Program-made: the position numbers and the translations under genes | Assembly (NCBI GenBank): GCA_934700615.1 | Contig: CAKUXR010000011.1 | Location: 34,752 to 98,751 of the forward strand | Direction of reading: 5' to 3' | Source of the DNA: an uncultured Bacteroidales bacterium | GTDB taxonomy: Bacteria; Bacteroidota; Bacteroidia; Bacteroidales; UBA932 | Length of the DNA stretch: 64,000 bases | The notes under the pieces: generated by a model | The model's database searches: none | What the model was told of the DNA's origin: nothing | Seen by the model: only the letters and a program-made list of their open reading frames with translations | Part shown: positions 33,954-42,511 of the stretch, piece after piece | How positions within the stretch are numbered: the stretch's first letter is position 1 | Layout: the number at the start of each line of letters is the position of its first letter

Positions 33954-34095
33954 CATTATTCGGCAAATTGTCGGCTCAAGTTTTGCATGTGCGGAACTGG
34001 GCAGCTTATAATCAATTAGTCTTCGATGTGGTCGGGCTTGTACCTGCCGCTGCGGAGACTATTTGTTTTAATACCGACAAAGGTTCCGTCAAAGG

Positions 34096-34127
34096 TTCGG
34101 ACAAACCAATAAAATTTTGTATGTTTG
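34096..34127 (+). promoter_or_regulatory. Promoter of trxA
   Basis: -7 box TATGTTTG (34120-34127) with a weak TTCG at 34096-34099, a 20-base spacer. It lies 25 bases before the trxA ATG. Confidence 0.55.
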
Positions 34128-34152
34128 TAAATTGATTAAAAACTATAAAATT

Positions 34153-34467
34153 ATGGCACAAGTTATAACAAACGAGAATTTCTCAGATATCATTTCCGGT
34201 TCAGTTCCGGTAGTTGTGGATTTTTGGGCAACATGGTGCGGCCCTTGCCGTGCTCTTGCTCCGACTGTTGAGGAAGTTGCTTCCGAATATGAGGGCAAAG
34301 CCATTGTGGCGAAGTGCAATGTCGATGATTGTGAGGATATTGCAGCCCAGTTCGGAATCAGAAGCATTCCTACACTCCTTTTCTTCAAGGACGGTCAGAT
34401 GAAAGACAGACTCGTAGGTGCAGTTCCAAAATCTGACATCACATCCAAAATCGATTCGCTTCTTTAA
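34153..34467 (+). CDS. trxA: Thioredoxin
   Basis: A 104-residue cytoplasmic thioredoxin with the redox site FWATWCGPCR (about residues 26-35), the cis-Pro in RSIPTLLFFKDG and a typical C-terminal helix. The start at 34153 (MAQVITNENF) gives the family length; the open frame from 34117 overlaps the promoter box. Confidence 0.97.
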   Translation: MAQVITNENFSDIISGSVPVVVDFWATWCGPCRALAPTVEEVASEYEGKAIVAKCNVDDCEDIAAQFGIRSIPTLLFFKDGQMKDRLVGAVPKSDITSKIDSLL

Positions 34468-34480
34468 AATCATTAACGTT

Positions 34481-35146
34481 ATGTTCCGAAAGATATTGAT
34501 GTCAGTTGCCGCTGTTGCAGTGGCATTGACAGTTGCTGTCGGGGCTTCGGCCGGCGACAGGAACAGGGCGAGGGCAGGTATTGCCGTCGGTGTTACATCT
34601 TCTTCTTCAAATGCGAAGAACGTGGATGCAAGTTCTATCGGAAGATATCAGGTGGGATTGACCGCTCAGCTTCCGATTGCGTTCGGTTTTGCTGTGCAGC
34701 CGTCCGTGTTTTATCAGACCAAAGGTACCAAACTGAGCGATATAGGTCCTGAAAAGTTCAGGCTGGATGCCAAGGCGGGATATCTCGAGATTCCTGTCCA
34801 GGTGCAGTGGGGACCGGACCTTGTGGCGTTCAGGCCATATGTGTTCGCTGAACCGTTTGTCGGCTACGGCCTTTATGCAAAGGCCAAGAAATCGCAGGAG
34901 GGAATCTCTCCGGTGAAATCCACCACATTCAAGGGTTCGGGAATGGCCCGTTGGGAATACGGTCTCGGACTCGGTGGCGGAATCGACATCTGGAAGATTC
35001 AGTTCTCAGTGAAATATTTCTGGAATTTCGGTTCTCTCTATTCGGAAAGCGGAAAGATGAATGACGTCGGCAAGACTGTCAAGGATGTCTTCAAGGACGG
35101 AAGAAACTTCAACGGCGTGACATTTACGCTCGGATTCATGTTCTAG
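34481..35146 (+). CDS. Outer-membrane beta-barrel protein (PorT-like fold)
   Basis: A 221-residue protein with a signal peptide (MFRKILMSVAAVAVALTVAV, cleavage near ASAGD) and amphipathic beta strands. YQVGLTAQLPIAFGFAVQP, GYLEIPVQVQW, a Lys/Gly-rich loop and a final strand ending in Phe (FTLGFMF) fit the outer-membrane beta-barrel family of Bacteroidota. The role is unknown. It follows trxA by 13 bases. Confidence 0.75.
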   Translation: MFRKILMSVAAVAVALTVAVGASAGDRNRARAGIAVGVTSSSSNAKNVDASSIGRYQVGLTAQLPIAFGFAVQPSVFYQTKGTKLSDIGPEKFRLDAKAGYLEIPVQVQWGPDLVAFRPYVFAEPFVGYGLYAKAKKSQEGISPVKSTTFKGSGMARWEYGLGLGGGIDIWKIQFSVKYFWNFGSLYSESGKMNDVGKTVKDVFKDGRNFNGVTFTLGFMF

Positions 35147-35152
35147 TACCAT

Positions 35153-35686
35153 ATGGGAGCTGAAAAGAAATTGGTCATATTCTGCTCGGCGAGTGCCGGC
35201 ATTGATCAGAAATACAATACTGCGGCGGAGCAATTCGTCCGCAGTATTGCGGGTAAATATACCGTGGTGTCCGGAGGTACAGTGAAAGGTACTATGGGCG
35301 TGGTGTCCAGAACGGTGACGGAATGCGGCGGAAAGCATATCGGAATCATCCCGAAATTCATGGACGAGTTCGTCTATGACGGTCTGTCTGAGGTCGTCTG
35401 GACTGAGACAATGTCAGAACGCAAGGAAAAGATGAGGGAAGGGACCTGTGTTGCCGTGGCTCTCCCGGGAGGCATAGGAACACTGGATGAACTCGTCGAG
35501 ACACTGGCATTGGCCAAACTCAAACAATATCACGGACAGATTTTCGCACTCAATATTGACGGATTTTACGACAAGTTCAAGGAACTTCTGGACTTCTATG
35601 TCGGAACCGGCATGATGGACAAATCGGCGCTTGGACTGGTCAAGTTCCCTGCTACTGTGGAGGAACTTGTTTCAATGTTAGGATAA
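35153..35686 (+). CDS. LOG-family nucleotide phosphoribohydrolase
   Basis: A 177-residue Rossmann-like protein with VIFCSASAGID, VVSGGT and the family motif ALPGGIGTLDELVE (about residues 104-117), which holds the catalytic Glu. LOG enzymes release free base from nucleoside 5'-monophosphates, first known for cytokinins. The bacterial substrate here is uncertain. It starts six bases after the outer-membrane gene. Confidence 0.88.
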   Translation: MGAEKKLVIFCSASAGIDQKYNTAAEQFVRSIAGKYTVVSGGTVKGTMGVVSRTVTECGGKHIGIIPKFMDEFVYDGLSEVVWTETMSERKEKMREGTCVAVALPGGIGTLDELVETLALAKLKQYHGQIFALNIDGFYDKFKELLDFYVGTGMMDKSALGLVKFPATVEELVSMLG

Positions 35687-35687
35687 A

Positions 35688-36671
35688 ATGGATTATTGCA
35701 GCATAAAACAATATCTGGAGAAGGATCTTGCACGTGTAAATGCATTGATGCGGACATCTTTGTCAAGTGATATCCAGTTGCTTGACAAGACGAACATGTC
35801 ATTGTTGGAACATTCCGGAAAGCAGTTGCGCCCGGTACTGGCGCTTCTTGCCGCAAGGGCCTGTTCCGGCGGATTTGTCACTGAGGATACGATTCACTAT
35901 GCCGTGGCGACAGAACTTCTCCACAATGCTACACTACTTCACGATGATGTGGCCGATGACAGCCCGACACGCAGGGGCAGGCCTACCGTGATGTCTTTGC
36001 TGGGCGGCCGCGCTTCAGTTCTGCTGGGAGACTACTGGCTGGTGAAAGCCATTGACAATGTGCTTGTGAACAAGACTTCTTCTTCCGAAGTCATCAAGGT
36101 CTTCTCCAGGACATTGGCGGATCTGGCTGAGGGTGAGATACTTCAGTTGCAGAAAGCAGACCTCGGCGACACTGCGGAGAATGATTATTACAGGATAATT
36201 TTCAATAAGACGGCTTCGTTGTTCGTGACCTCTGCCGAGTCGGCTGCAATTTCAGTCAGCGCCAGTGCGGAGAAGATGAAGGCGGTGAAGTCGTATGCGG
36301 AGTATCTGGGCATAGCATTCCAGATCAGGGATGACATCTTCGATTACGAGGAGAATCCTGATACCGGAAAGCCTGTGGGCCTGGATCTCAAGGAAAAGAA
36401 GATTACCCTTCCGCTTCTCGGTGCATTGAAAAATGCGTCTGAAGAGGAGGCCAAGGATATCAGAAGGAAGGTTTGCCGTATAGATGAGCATCCTGAGTGG
36501 CAGAAGGAAATAGTGGAGTTCGTTCATCGTAACGGAGGACTGGAATATGCCAGGAAGAGGCTCTACGAGTATGTGGAAAAGGCCAAAATCTCATTGAGGC
36601 CTCTCGGAAAGTCCGAAGATGCGGACAGACTGGCGGACATTGCAGAATTTACAGCGGACAGGAAATCGTGA
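35688..36671 (+). CDS. Trans-polyprenyl diphosphate synthase
   Basis: A 327-residue all-helical prenyltransferase with the first Asp-rich motif LLHDDVADD followed by RRGRPT, and the second in QIRDDIFDYEEN. GKQLRPVLALLAAR matches the isopentenyl diphosphate site. It probably makes the long side chain of menaquinone (inference from family and from menG in the window). It starts one base after the LOG gene and overlaps holB by four. Confidence 0.93.
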   Translation: MDYCSIKQYLEKDLARVNALMRTSLSSDIQLLDKTNMSLLEHSGKQLRPVLALLAARACSGGFVTEDTIHYAVATELLHNATLLHDDVADDSPTRRGRPTVMSLLGGRASVLLGDYWLVKAIDNVLVNKTSSSEVIKVFSRTLADLAEGEILQLQKADLGDTAENDYYRIIFNKTASLFVTSAESAAISVSASAEKMKAVKSYAEYLGIAFQIRDDIFDYEENPDTGKPVGLDLKEKKITLPLLGALKNASEEEAKDIRRKVCRIDEHPEWQKEIVEFVHRNGGLEYARKRLYEYVEKAKISLRPLGKSEDADRLADIAEFTADRKS

Positions 36672-37774
36672 AATTTTCGGATATCATAGGAAATGATGAG
36701 GTCAAGGCGGCTCTGGTCAGGATGGCTGACAGCGGCAGGGTACCTCATGCCATGATGTTCCATGAAAATGAAGGTTGCGGGGCCCTTGCTCTTGTGGTGG
36801 CTTTTCTTCAGTATCTGAACTGCCATTCGAAACATGACGGGGATTCTTGCGGGACCTGTCCTGCGTGCAATCAGATTTCCAAGCTCATATATCCTGACTT
36901 GCATTTCGTATATCCTGTTGCAGGAGAGAAAGTTACGTCAGAGACATATCTGCCGAAGTGGAGGGAACTTTTCATAAGGAATCCATTCTTCTTGGAAAGT
37001 GAACTGTATGAGTCTCTTGAAATCGACAAGAAGGCGTCATCCATTTCCGTGGCGGATGCCAGGAATATTCTGAATTATTTGTCATTGGCTTCGTTCTCGG
37101 ACGGTTATCGCGCCGTGGTGATATGGCTGCCTGAGAAAATGAATGCGGAAGCGTCCAACAGGCTGCTTAAAATCATTGAGGAGCCTTCTGAGAAGACATT
37201 GTTCATGATGGTTACCCATCATCCGGAAAGAGTCCTCAAGACCATCAGCTCGAGGTGTCAGCTCATAAGGGTGATGCCTGCAGGGAAACAGGAAATAGCG
37301 GCGGCACTACCAAGGTGGACCGGCATTGACAATGAAGCGGCCGGGTATGCGGCGGAATTCGCGTCCGGCAGCATTGGCGTAGCCATCAGAAGTCTTGCGG
37401 AGCACGATGACAATGTCGAGATGATGGATTTGTTCATGAATCTGATGGACGCTGTCACCGGAAAGGATTATCTCGGGGCACTTGACGCAGGAGAGATGAT
37501 GGTGGCGCTGGATTCTAAGGAAAAGCAGAAGGCCTTCTGCAAATTCGCCGGGGATTGTATGAGGAAGATTTTTATGGTCCAGAAGAACATGCAGGAGATT
37601 TCCGGCATCCGTCCGTCAGACAGGCAGTTCTTCAAGGAAACCGCCGGAAAGTGCGGGCCAATGTTCTGTAACAGAGCACTTTCGGCATTGAACAGGGCCA
37701 ATACTCTGCTGGTCAGGAATGTGAACCAGAAGATAATTTTCACGAACTTGGTCAATAGACTTTTTGTTAGTTGA
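36668..37774 (+). CDS. holB: DNA polymerase III delta' subunit
   Basis: A 368-residue clamp-loader subunit of the DnaX/HolB type. It shows IIGNDEVKAALVRM, PHAMMFHENEGCG in place of a full Walker A, the zinc-type Cys cluster CGTCPACNQ, ASNRLLKIIEEPSEKTLFMMVTHHPERVLKTI (cited by its parts LLKIIEEPSEKT and TISSRCQ), and the sensor SRCQ. The start is GTG overlapping the preceding stop. TGIDNEAAGYA (near residue 219) is encoded by a CATTGACAATG copy at 37324-37334. Confidence 0.9.
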   Translation: MKFSDIIGNDEVKAALVRMADSGRVPHAMMFHENEGCGALALVVAFLQYLNCHSKHDGDSCGTCPACNQISKLIYPDLHFVYPVAGEKVTSETYLPKWRELFIRNPFFLESELYESLEIDKKASSISVADARNILNYLSLASFSDGYRAVVIWLPEKMNAEASNRLLKIIEEPSEKTLFMMVTHHPERVLKTISSRCQLIRVMPAGKQEIAAALPRWTGIDNEAAGYAAEFASGSIGVAIRSLAEHDDNVEMMDLFMNLMDAVTGKDYLGALDAGEMMVALDSKEKQKAFCKFAGDCMRKIFMVQKNMQEISGIRPSDRQFFKETAGKCGPMFCNRALSALNRANTLLVRNVNQKIIFTNLVNRLFVS

Positions 37775-37819
37775 ATTTCATAGAACGGTGCCTCTGGTGC
37801 CTTTAAATATAACCGACAG

Positions 37820-39202
37820 ATGGATAATAACGAAAATATACAGTTTGACTGCAACCGCGGATGTACGGTGACTCGTGATGCCAACGACGAACTGAACTGC
37901 ACCTACAGGAGGGGCTGCTGCAAACTTGAAGACTATAACTGGCTGAGCGGCATTTCCCAGGGCCAGTATTCCGAACTTTTCGAGGTGCGTTTCAAGAACA
38001 CCCGAAAGGGAATCTATATCAATGCTTCCGGGCAGAGCATCAAGATGGGAGACCTTGTGATTGTCGAGGCACAGAGCGGCCACGACTTGGGAATCGTCAC
38101 ACTTGAAGGTCCTGTGGTCGGCAGGCAGATGAAGTGCAAAGGCATTGACCCTGAGCACACTGAGTTCAAGAAGATTTACCGCAAGGCGAAGTCTCTTGAT
38201 ATTGAAAAGTGGCAGGAGGCGATTGCGCGTGAGCAGGAGACGATGATCCGTTCGCGTCAGATTGCGGTCGAGCTTGGCCTGGATATGAAAATCGGTGATG
38301 TGGAGTTCCAGGGCGACGGTACCAAGGCGATTTTCTATTATATCGCCGACGGACGTGTGGATTTCCGCCAGCTGATCAAGGTTTTTGCGGAGGAATTCCG
38401 TATCCGTATAGAAATGAAGCAGATAGGCGCCCGTCAGGAAGCCGGCCTCATCGGTGGCCTGGGTGTCTGCGGACGTGAGCTTTGCTGTGCCAACTATATC
38501 ACGAATTTCAAGTCCATCACCACGGCCGCGGCACGTTGCCAGGACCTTTCATTGAACCCGCAAAAGCTTGCAGGCCAGTGCGGTAAGCTGAAGTGCTGTC
38601 TGAATTACGAGGTGGCTACCTATCTGGATGCCCAGTCGAGGATTCCGCGCGTTTCCGAGCCGCTTGAGTTTCAGGACGGACTTGCATACCTGATGAAGAC
38701 CGACATCCTGAAGGAGGTCATGTATTTTTCATACGACAAGGGCTCTCTGGCCAACCTCTTCCCTCTGGCCGCTTCAGAGGTGCGTGAGATTATCAAGATG
38801 AACAGGAACGGTGTCAAGCCTGAGTCGCTCAAGACCGAACCTGAACCTGAGATGCCTGAGTTCATAACTGCGGTCGGCGATGACAGCATCACCAGATTCG
38901 ACGCTCCGAACAGGAAGAAGCGCAGGAATCAGCAGCGCGGACGCCAGAACGACAAGCCGCAGGCAAAGCCTAAGGTGAAGGAAAATGCTGAGGCTCAGCA
39001 GACTGAGGTCAATGCTGATGTTCAGGAAAGGCCGCAGCGCCAGCAGCAGGACGGACGTCGCAGCGGAAGACCACGCCGTCAGTCTGGCGGTGCCCAGGAG
39101 GGCAATCAGAACAGACCGGATAACAGGCAGAATCAGCAGGGCCGCCAGAGACGCGGACCTCGCCCTCAGAAACCTTCCGGCAACGCTCAGAATGAGAATT
39201 AG
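37820..39202 (+). CDS. PSP1-domain protein RicT-like
   Basis: A 460-residue cytoplasmic protein with the PSP1 core: FEVRFKNTRKGIYIN, RQIAVELGLDMKIGDVEFQ, YYIADGRVDFRQLIKVFAEEFRIRIEM (core DGRVDFRQLIK) and Cys-rich GLGVCGRELCCANY and GQCGKLKCCLNYE. In Bacillus RicT binds Fe-S clusters and affects mRNA processing. A basic Gln/Arg/Asn-rich disordered tail of about 110 residues (from about 350) suggests RNA contact (inference). It overlaps gldH by 11 bases. Confidence 0.88.
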   Translation: MDNNENIQFDCNRGCTVTRDANDELNCTYRRGCCKLEDYNWLSGISQGQYSELFEVRFKNTRKGIYINASGQSIKMGDLVIVEAQSGHDLGIVTLEGPVVGRQMKCKGIDPEHTEFKKIYRKAKSLDIEKWQEAIAREQETMIRSRQIAVELGLDMKIGDVEFQGDGTKAIFYYIADGRVDFRQLIKVFAEEFRIRIEMKQIGARQEAGLIGGLGVCGRELCCANYITNFKSITTAAARCQDLSLNPQKLAGQCGKLKCCLNYEVATYLDAQSRIPRVSEPLEFQDGLAYLMKTDILKEVMYFSYDKGSLANLFPLAASEVREIIKMNRNGVKPESLKTEPEPEMPEFITAVGDDSITRFDAPNRKKRRNQQRGRQNDKPQAKPKVKENAEAQQTEVNADVQERPQRQQQDGRRSGRPRRQSGGAQEGNQNRPDNRQNQQGRQRRGPRPQKPSGNAQNEN

Positions 39203-39692
39203 CCTGAAATATATATTGATTTTTATGACGGCATTGTGCGGCGCAGTGTCGTCATGTTCCCGTCCGTCTTATTTGGAAGAGTTTGTAAGGACTTCTGACA
39301 GAGATGCTTACGGGAGATATGAATTTACGGCCGACATGTCGGACTCTTTGTCGTCTTATAACATATCGCTGATAGCGGCGTTCTCCAGCATTGACAAGAA
39401 ATTCAATTCTTTCAGGTCATTGCCGATGCAGGTGGCGTGGGAGTCGCCTGACGGGCGCCTATACGAGGGAAGGGCGGCGTTGACCCGGAAAGACATGAGA
39501 GACTCCTCGTATTTCGACAAAATCCTTTCATCCGAGTTCGCGCAGGGGCTTGTTCCTGTCAATGCAGGTGTGTGGAAGTTGTATGTCAAGGTGCCTGAGG
39601 ATTCTCTGAAAAAATACGGAATGACCGGCGTTGGAATCAGGATTGACAGGATTCCGGCGCAGAATATTGACAAACTCAAACAAATCAGATAA
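39192..39692 (+). CDS. gldH: GldH-type lipoprotein
   Basis: A 166-residue lipoprotein with lipobox AVSSC (Cys20), then SLEEF-like YLEEFV and a beta-rich domain with YNISLIAAFSS, PDGRLYEG and GVWKLYVKVPED. This fits GldH, named for gliding in Flavobacterium but present in many nonmotile Bacteroidota. The start inside the ricT 3' end and the immediately following trmB indicate one transcript. Confidence 0.8.
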   Translation: MRISLKYILIFMTALCGAVSSCSRPSYLEEFVRTSDRDAYGRYEFTADMSDSLSSYNISLIAAFSSIDKKFNSFRSLPMQVAWESPDGRLYEGRAALTRKDMRDSSYFDKILSSEFAQGLVPVNAGVWKLYVKVPEDSLKKYGMTGVGIRIDRIPAQNIDKLKQIR

Positions 39693-40571
39693 ATGGGACA
39701 CGGAAAACTTAAGAAATTCAATGAAAATGAGACTTTCGGATGCTTGCTTCAGCCGGCATCTGATGAGGTGTTGGACAGGAAGGGAGACGAGTCATGGACT
39801 CCATTGAATCTCAGGGACCATTCTGTCAAGGGGCATTGGTGCGAACAGATGTTCCACGGCAGGCAATGTCCTGTGGTTCTGGAACTTGGGTGCGGAAAGG
39901 GCGAATATACCATAGCCCTTGCCGAGCGTAATCCCGAGGTGAACTACATAGGTGTGGACATCAAGGGTGCCAGACTGTGGAAGGGTGCGAAATACGCTAC
40001 CGAGAACAATCTTCCCAACGTGGCTTTCCTGCGTACCCGCATTGAATTTATCGAGGCTTTCTTTGCTCCGGGCGAGATTTCTGAAATCTGGCTGACGTTC
40101 TCTGACCCCCAGATGAAGAGCGAGAACAGCCGTCTTACCAGTCCGATGTTCCTGGACCGTTACCGCAGGTTCCTCAAGAAGGGCGGAATCGTGCATCTGA
40201 AGACCGACAGCACCTTCCTTTATGAATATACGAAGGCTGTCTGTGCTGCCAATGATTTGCATGTACTGGCTTCTACATCAGACCTTTACGGCGTAGGCCG
40301 TTCGGAAGGCGGACGTGATTCCCTGTATTCTTCCGAGTTCTCGTCAGTCTGCGGCAAGGCTGCCGTGGATGCCTTGTTCGAGGTCCAGACTTTCTATGAG
40401 CAGAATTTCCTCTCACAGGGATTCAATATAAATTACATGGCCTTCTGCATTGACCATGACGGCCCGTTCGTCTATCCTGAATTTGATGCGGCTTACTGGC
40501 GTGCTGAAGAGGCTCCGCGTTTCTTGCCGGGAAGCATCGGCTCCCAGATGGCTGCCAAGTCGGAAAAATAA
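39693..40571 (+). CDS. trmB: tRNA (guanine-N7)-methyltransferase
   Basis: A 292-residue class I methyltransferase that modifies G46 of tRNA. It has LELGCGKGEYTIALAERNP, YIGVDIKGARLWKGAKYA, EIWLTFSDPQMK and GGIVHLKTDSTFLYEYT, all TrmB signatures. A C-terminal extension of about 50 residues after NYMAFCID is longer than in E. coli. The ATG abuts the gldH stop. Confidence 0.93.
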   Translation: MGHGKLKKFNENETFGCLLQPASDEVLDRKGDESWTPLNLRDHSVKGHWCEQMFHGRQCPVVLELGCGKGEYTIALAERNPEVNYIGVDIKGARLWKGAKYATENNLPNVAFLRTRIEFIEAFFAPGEISEIWLTFSDPQMKSENSRLTSPMFLDRYRRFLKKGGIVHLKTDSTFLYEYTKAVCAANDLHVLASTSDLYGVGRSEGGRDSLYSSEFSSVCGKAAVDALFEVQTFYEQNFLSQGFNINYMAFCIDHDGPFVYPEFDAAYWRAEEAPRFLPGSIGSQMAAKSEK

Positions 40572-40602
40572 AATCCCCCGCATGTCTGCAAGGGATTCAT
40601 TT
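40572..40602. terminator. Bidirectional terminator between trmB and miaA
   Basis: AATCCC (40572-40577) pairs with GGGATT (40592-40597); T-rich on the plus side and A-rich before it, so it can serve both convergent genes. Confidence 0.4.
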
Positions 40603-40619
40603 TCTTATGGTTAGGCGGT

Positions 40620-41612
40620 TTATGGTTCGACCCAGTGGATTCTGATGCCTTTTCGCTCCATTCCGCGGAACCATGTCATCTGCCTTTTGGCGAACTGGTG
40701 AATCGCGTTGCCAAGCAGCGTCTTCATCTCTTCAAGTGACAGGACTCCGAGCACATACTGCGTCACGAACTTGTATTCAAGTCCGTAATATGTCAGGTTC
40801 TCCGCCGGTATCCCTCTGGCCAGCAGGCCTTTGACCTCGTCTGCCATGCCTTCGGCGATTCTCGCGTCGAGGCGCGCGTCAATGCGTCTGTTGCGTTCCT
40901 CCCTGGATACCAATGTGCCGATATAGTAGGTCTTTTTCGGCAGATAAGATGTGTTCTCCACCTGATGGTCTTTCTGCCAGATGGCGATTTCCAATGCGCG
41001 TATCAGCCTTTTGCGTGTGTCAATGTCAGTCTTGTTGTGCAGGGGCTTCAGTCCTGCCAGCATTGATATGAGCTCTTCTGTACTTTTGGCTTCGAGTTCG
41101 GCCCGCAGTTCAGGCGATTGCGGCACGTCAGGGATTGAGTATCCGCATGTTGCGGCCTCCAGATAGAGTCCGGAACCGCCGCAGAGAATAGGAATTCCGC
41201 CTCTGTCAATGATGTCCTTATATGCCTTTTCGAATGCCTTCTGGTATTGGTAGAGGTCGAACTTGGTCCCGGCATCGACGATGTCAATGAGGTGATACGG
41301 GATTTCTTCATATTCGCTCAGGTCTTTTCCGGTTCCGATGTCCATGCCGCGATATACCTGGCGGGAATCTCCGGAAAGGATTTCTGCACCTGCATTGACA
41401 GAACCCCCACTGGCATTGACCCCTCTCAGCCTGTTCAGTTCTCTTGCGAGCGCGACGGCGTAGCGTGTCTTTCCCGAGGCGGTAGGCCCGAGTACGCAGA
41501 TCAGGTCAATGTCTTTGTTTTCAAATCTTTGCAGGATTTCTTCGGGGTGGATTGTTTCCGGGTCCGGGAGGTCTGCAATCATCGTGTTGCTGTATGGATT
41601 TTTTATTGGCAT
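40620..41612 (-). CDS. miaA: tRNA dimethylallyltransferase
   Basis: Adds an isopentenyl group to A37 of tRNAs reading U-initial codons. The 330-residue protein has the P-loop VLGPTASGKTRYA, ILSGDSRQVYRGMDIGTGK, IPILCGGSGLYLEA and the late WFRGMER. Between the first helix and the DSRQVY motif there is an extra stretch, GVNASGGSVNAGA, of about 13 residues. It is encoded by two GTCAATG motifs (41393-41399 and 41414-41420, minus strand). The frame starts at 41612; a later ATG ten codons in is possible. Confidence 0.94.
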   Translation of the reverse strand: MPIKNPYSNTMIADLPDPETIHPEEILQRFENKDIDLICVLGPTASGKTRYAVALARELNRLRGVNASGGSVNAGAEILSGDSRQVYRGMDIGTGKDLSEYEEIPYHLIDIVDAGTKFDLYQYQKAFEKAYKDIIDRGGIPILCGGSGLYLEAATCGYSIPDVPQSPELRAELEAKSTEELISMLAGLKPLHNKTDIDTRKRLIRALEIAIWQKDHQVENTSYLPKKTYYIGTLVSREERNRRIDARLDARIAEGMADEVKGLLARGIPAENLTYYGLEYKFVTQYVLGVLSLEEMKTLLGNAIHQFAKRQMTWFRGMERKGIRIHWVEP

Positions 41613-41656
41613 GTCTGACTGGCATTTTTAATTCCGCAAAATTAGCGATAAATTCT

Positions 41657-41664
41657 TATATTTG
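41657..41664 (+). promoter_or_regulatory. Promoter -7 box of smpB
   Basis: TATATTTG, 18 bases before the smpB ATG, with a weak TTCCG 20 bases upstream. Confidence 0.55.
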
Positions 41665-41682
41665 CGTCCAAAGTTTTATTCT

Positions 41683-42138
41683 ATGGCGAAAGAGAAGAAG
41701 AGCAGAGTGAATATCAATAACAAGAGGGCCTCGTTCGATTACGAGTTCCTGGAGACTTATACGGCCGGTATTGTGCTTGTCGGAACGGAAATCAAGTCTA
41801 TCCGTGCCGGGCGGGCGTCGATGTCGGATGCGTTCTGCTTTTTCGAGAAGGGACAGCTCTATGTCCGCGGCATCAATATCGCTCTGTATGCGTGGGGCTC
41901 CTGGGGCCAGCATGCTCCTTTGCGTGACCGCAAGCTGCTTCTCCAGAAGCGTGAACTGATCCATCTCCAGCAGAAGGTCAAGGAGAAGGGCCTCACTATC
42001 GTTGCTGTCCGTCTTTTCATCGCGGAGAACGGTTACGCCAAGCTGAATATCGCTCTTGCGCGTGGTAAGAAGCAATATGACAAGCGCCAGTCCATCAAGG
42101 AGAAGGACCTCAGGCGCGAGATGGAAAGAGGGGAGTAG
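41683..42138 (+). CDS. smpB: SsrA-binding protein SmpB
   Basis: A 151-residue tmRNA partner for ribosome rescue. It has NINNKRASFDYEFLETY, GIVLVGTEIKSIRAG, FFEKGQLYVRGINIALY, LRDRKLLLQKREL and the basic tail GKKQYDKRQSIKEKDLRREM. The start at 41683 (MAKEKKSR) is used because the open frame at 41662 begins inside the promoter. The tmRNA gene is not adjacent. Confidence 0.97.
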   Translation: MAKEKKSRVNINNKRASFDYEFLETYTAGIVLVGTEIKSIRAGRASMSDAFCFFEKGQLYVRGINIALYAWGSWGQHAPLRDRKLLLQKRELIHLQQKVKEKGLTIVAVRLFIAENGYAKLNIALARGKKQYDKRQSIKEKDLRREMERGE

Positions 42139-42511
42139 GCGGGACGGTTTGCGCGTTTGTCACGTGACCGGTACGCCCCACGGCGGGACGGTGCCACGCT
42201 CCGATTTGTAACTTACTATACATCAATAGATTATAAATAACGATGTGGATTTACAGGCAAAAAAAGCCCGCGAATCCACATCGTTATTTAAATGGTATCT
42301 GATTATCAATGCGTTACGCTTTCTGCCGTGGCGTCGTCCCGACGGGCCTGGAAGACAGTAACGTCTCCATGAACCGCCTCATCCGTCTTGTAGAAAGTTT
42401 CCGAAGAAGGCCAGGAAGTCAGGTAAGCGTCTCCGCGAACCTCCTTCAGCAAATGCTGTCAGAGTTTCTTTCCTGACGACGGAATTCCGCCGGCGTACAG
42501 CAGCATTGACA
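42139..42511. other. Intergenic region between smpB and metK
   Basis: These 373 bases hold REP copy F, flanking fragments GCGGGACGG (42139-) and GGTAAGCGTCTCCGCG (about 42423) that match repeats near the RAYT gene, and one CATTGAC near 42506. No gene is seen. Confidence 0.65.
42184..42341 (+). repeat. REP/MITE-like element, copy F
   Basis: 158 bases, ends CGGGACGGTGCCAC and GTGGCGTCGTCCCG. The interior hairpin is longer and better paired than in other copies (CGATGTGGATT with AATCCACATCG), and TGATTATCAATGCGTTACG is kept. It lies 33 kb from the RAYT gene. Confidence 0.8.

Noticed and set aside
33954..34095. Possible noncoding RNA between the PII-like gene and trxA
   Set aside because: No conserved fold or terminator could be recognised.
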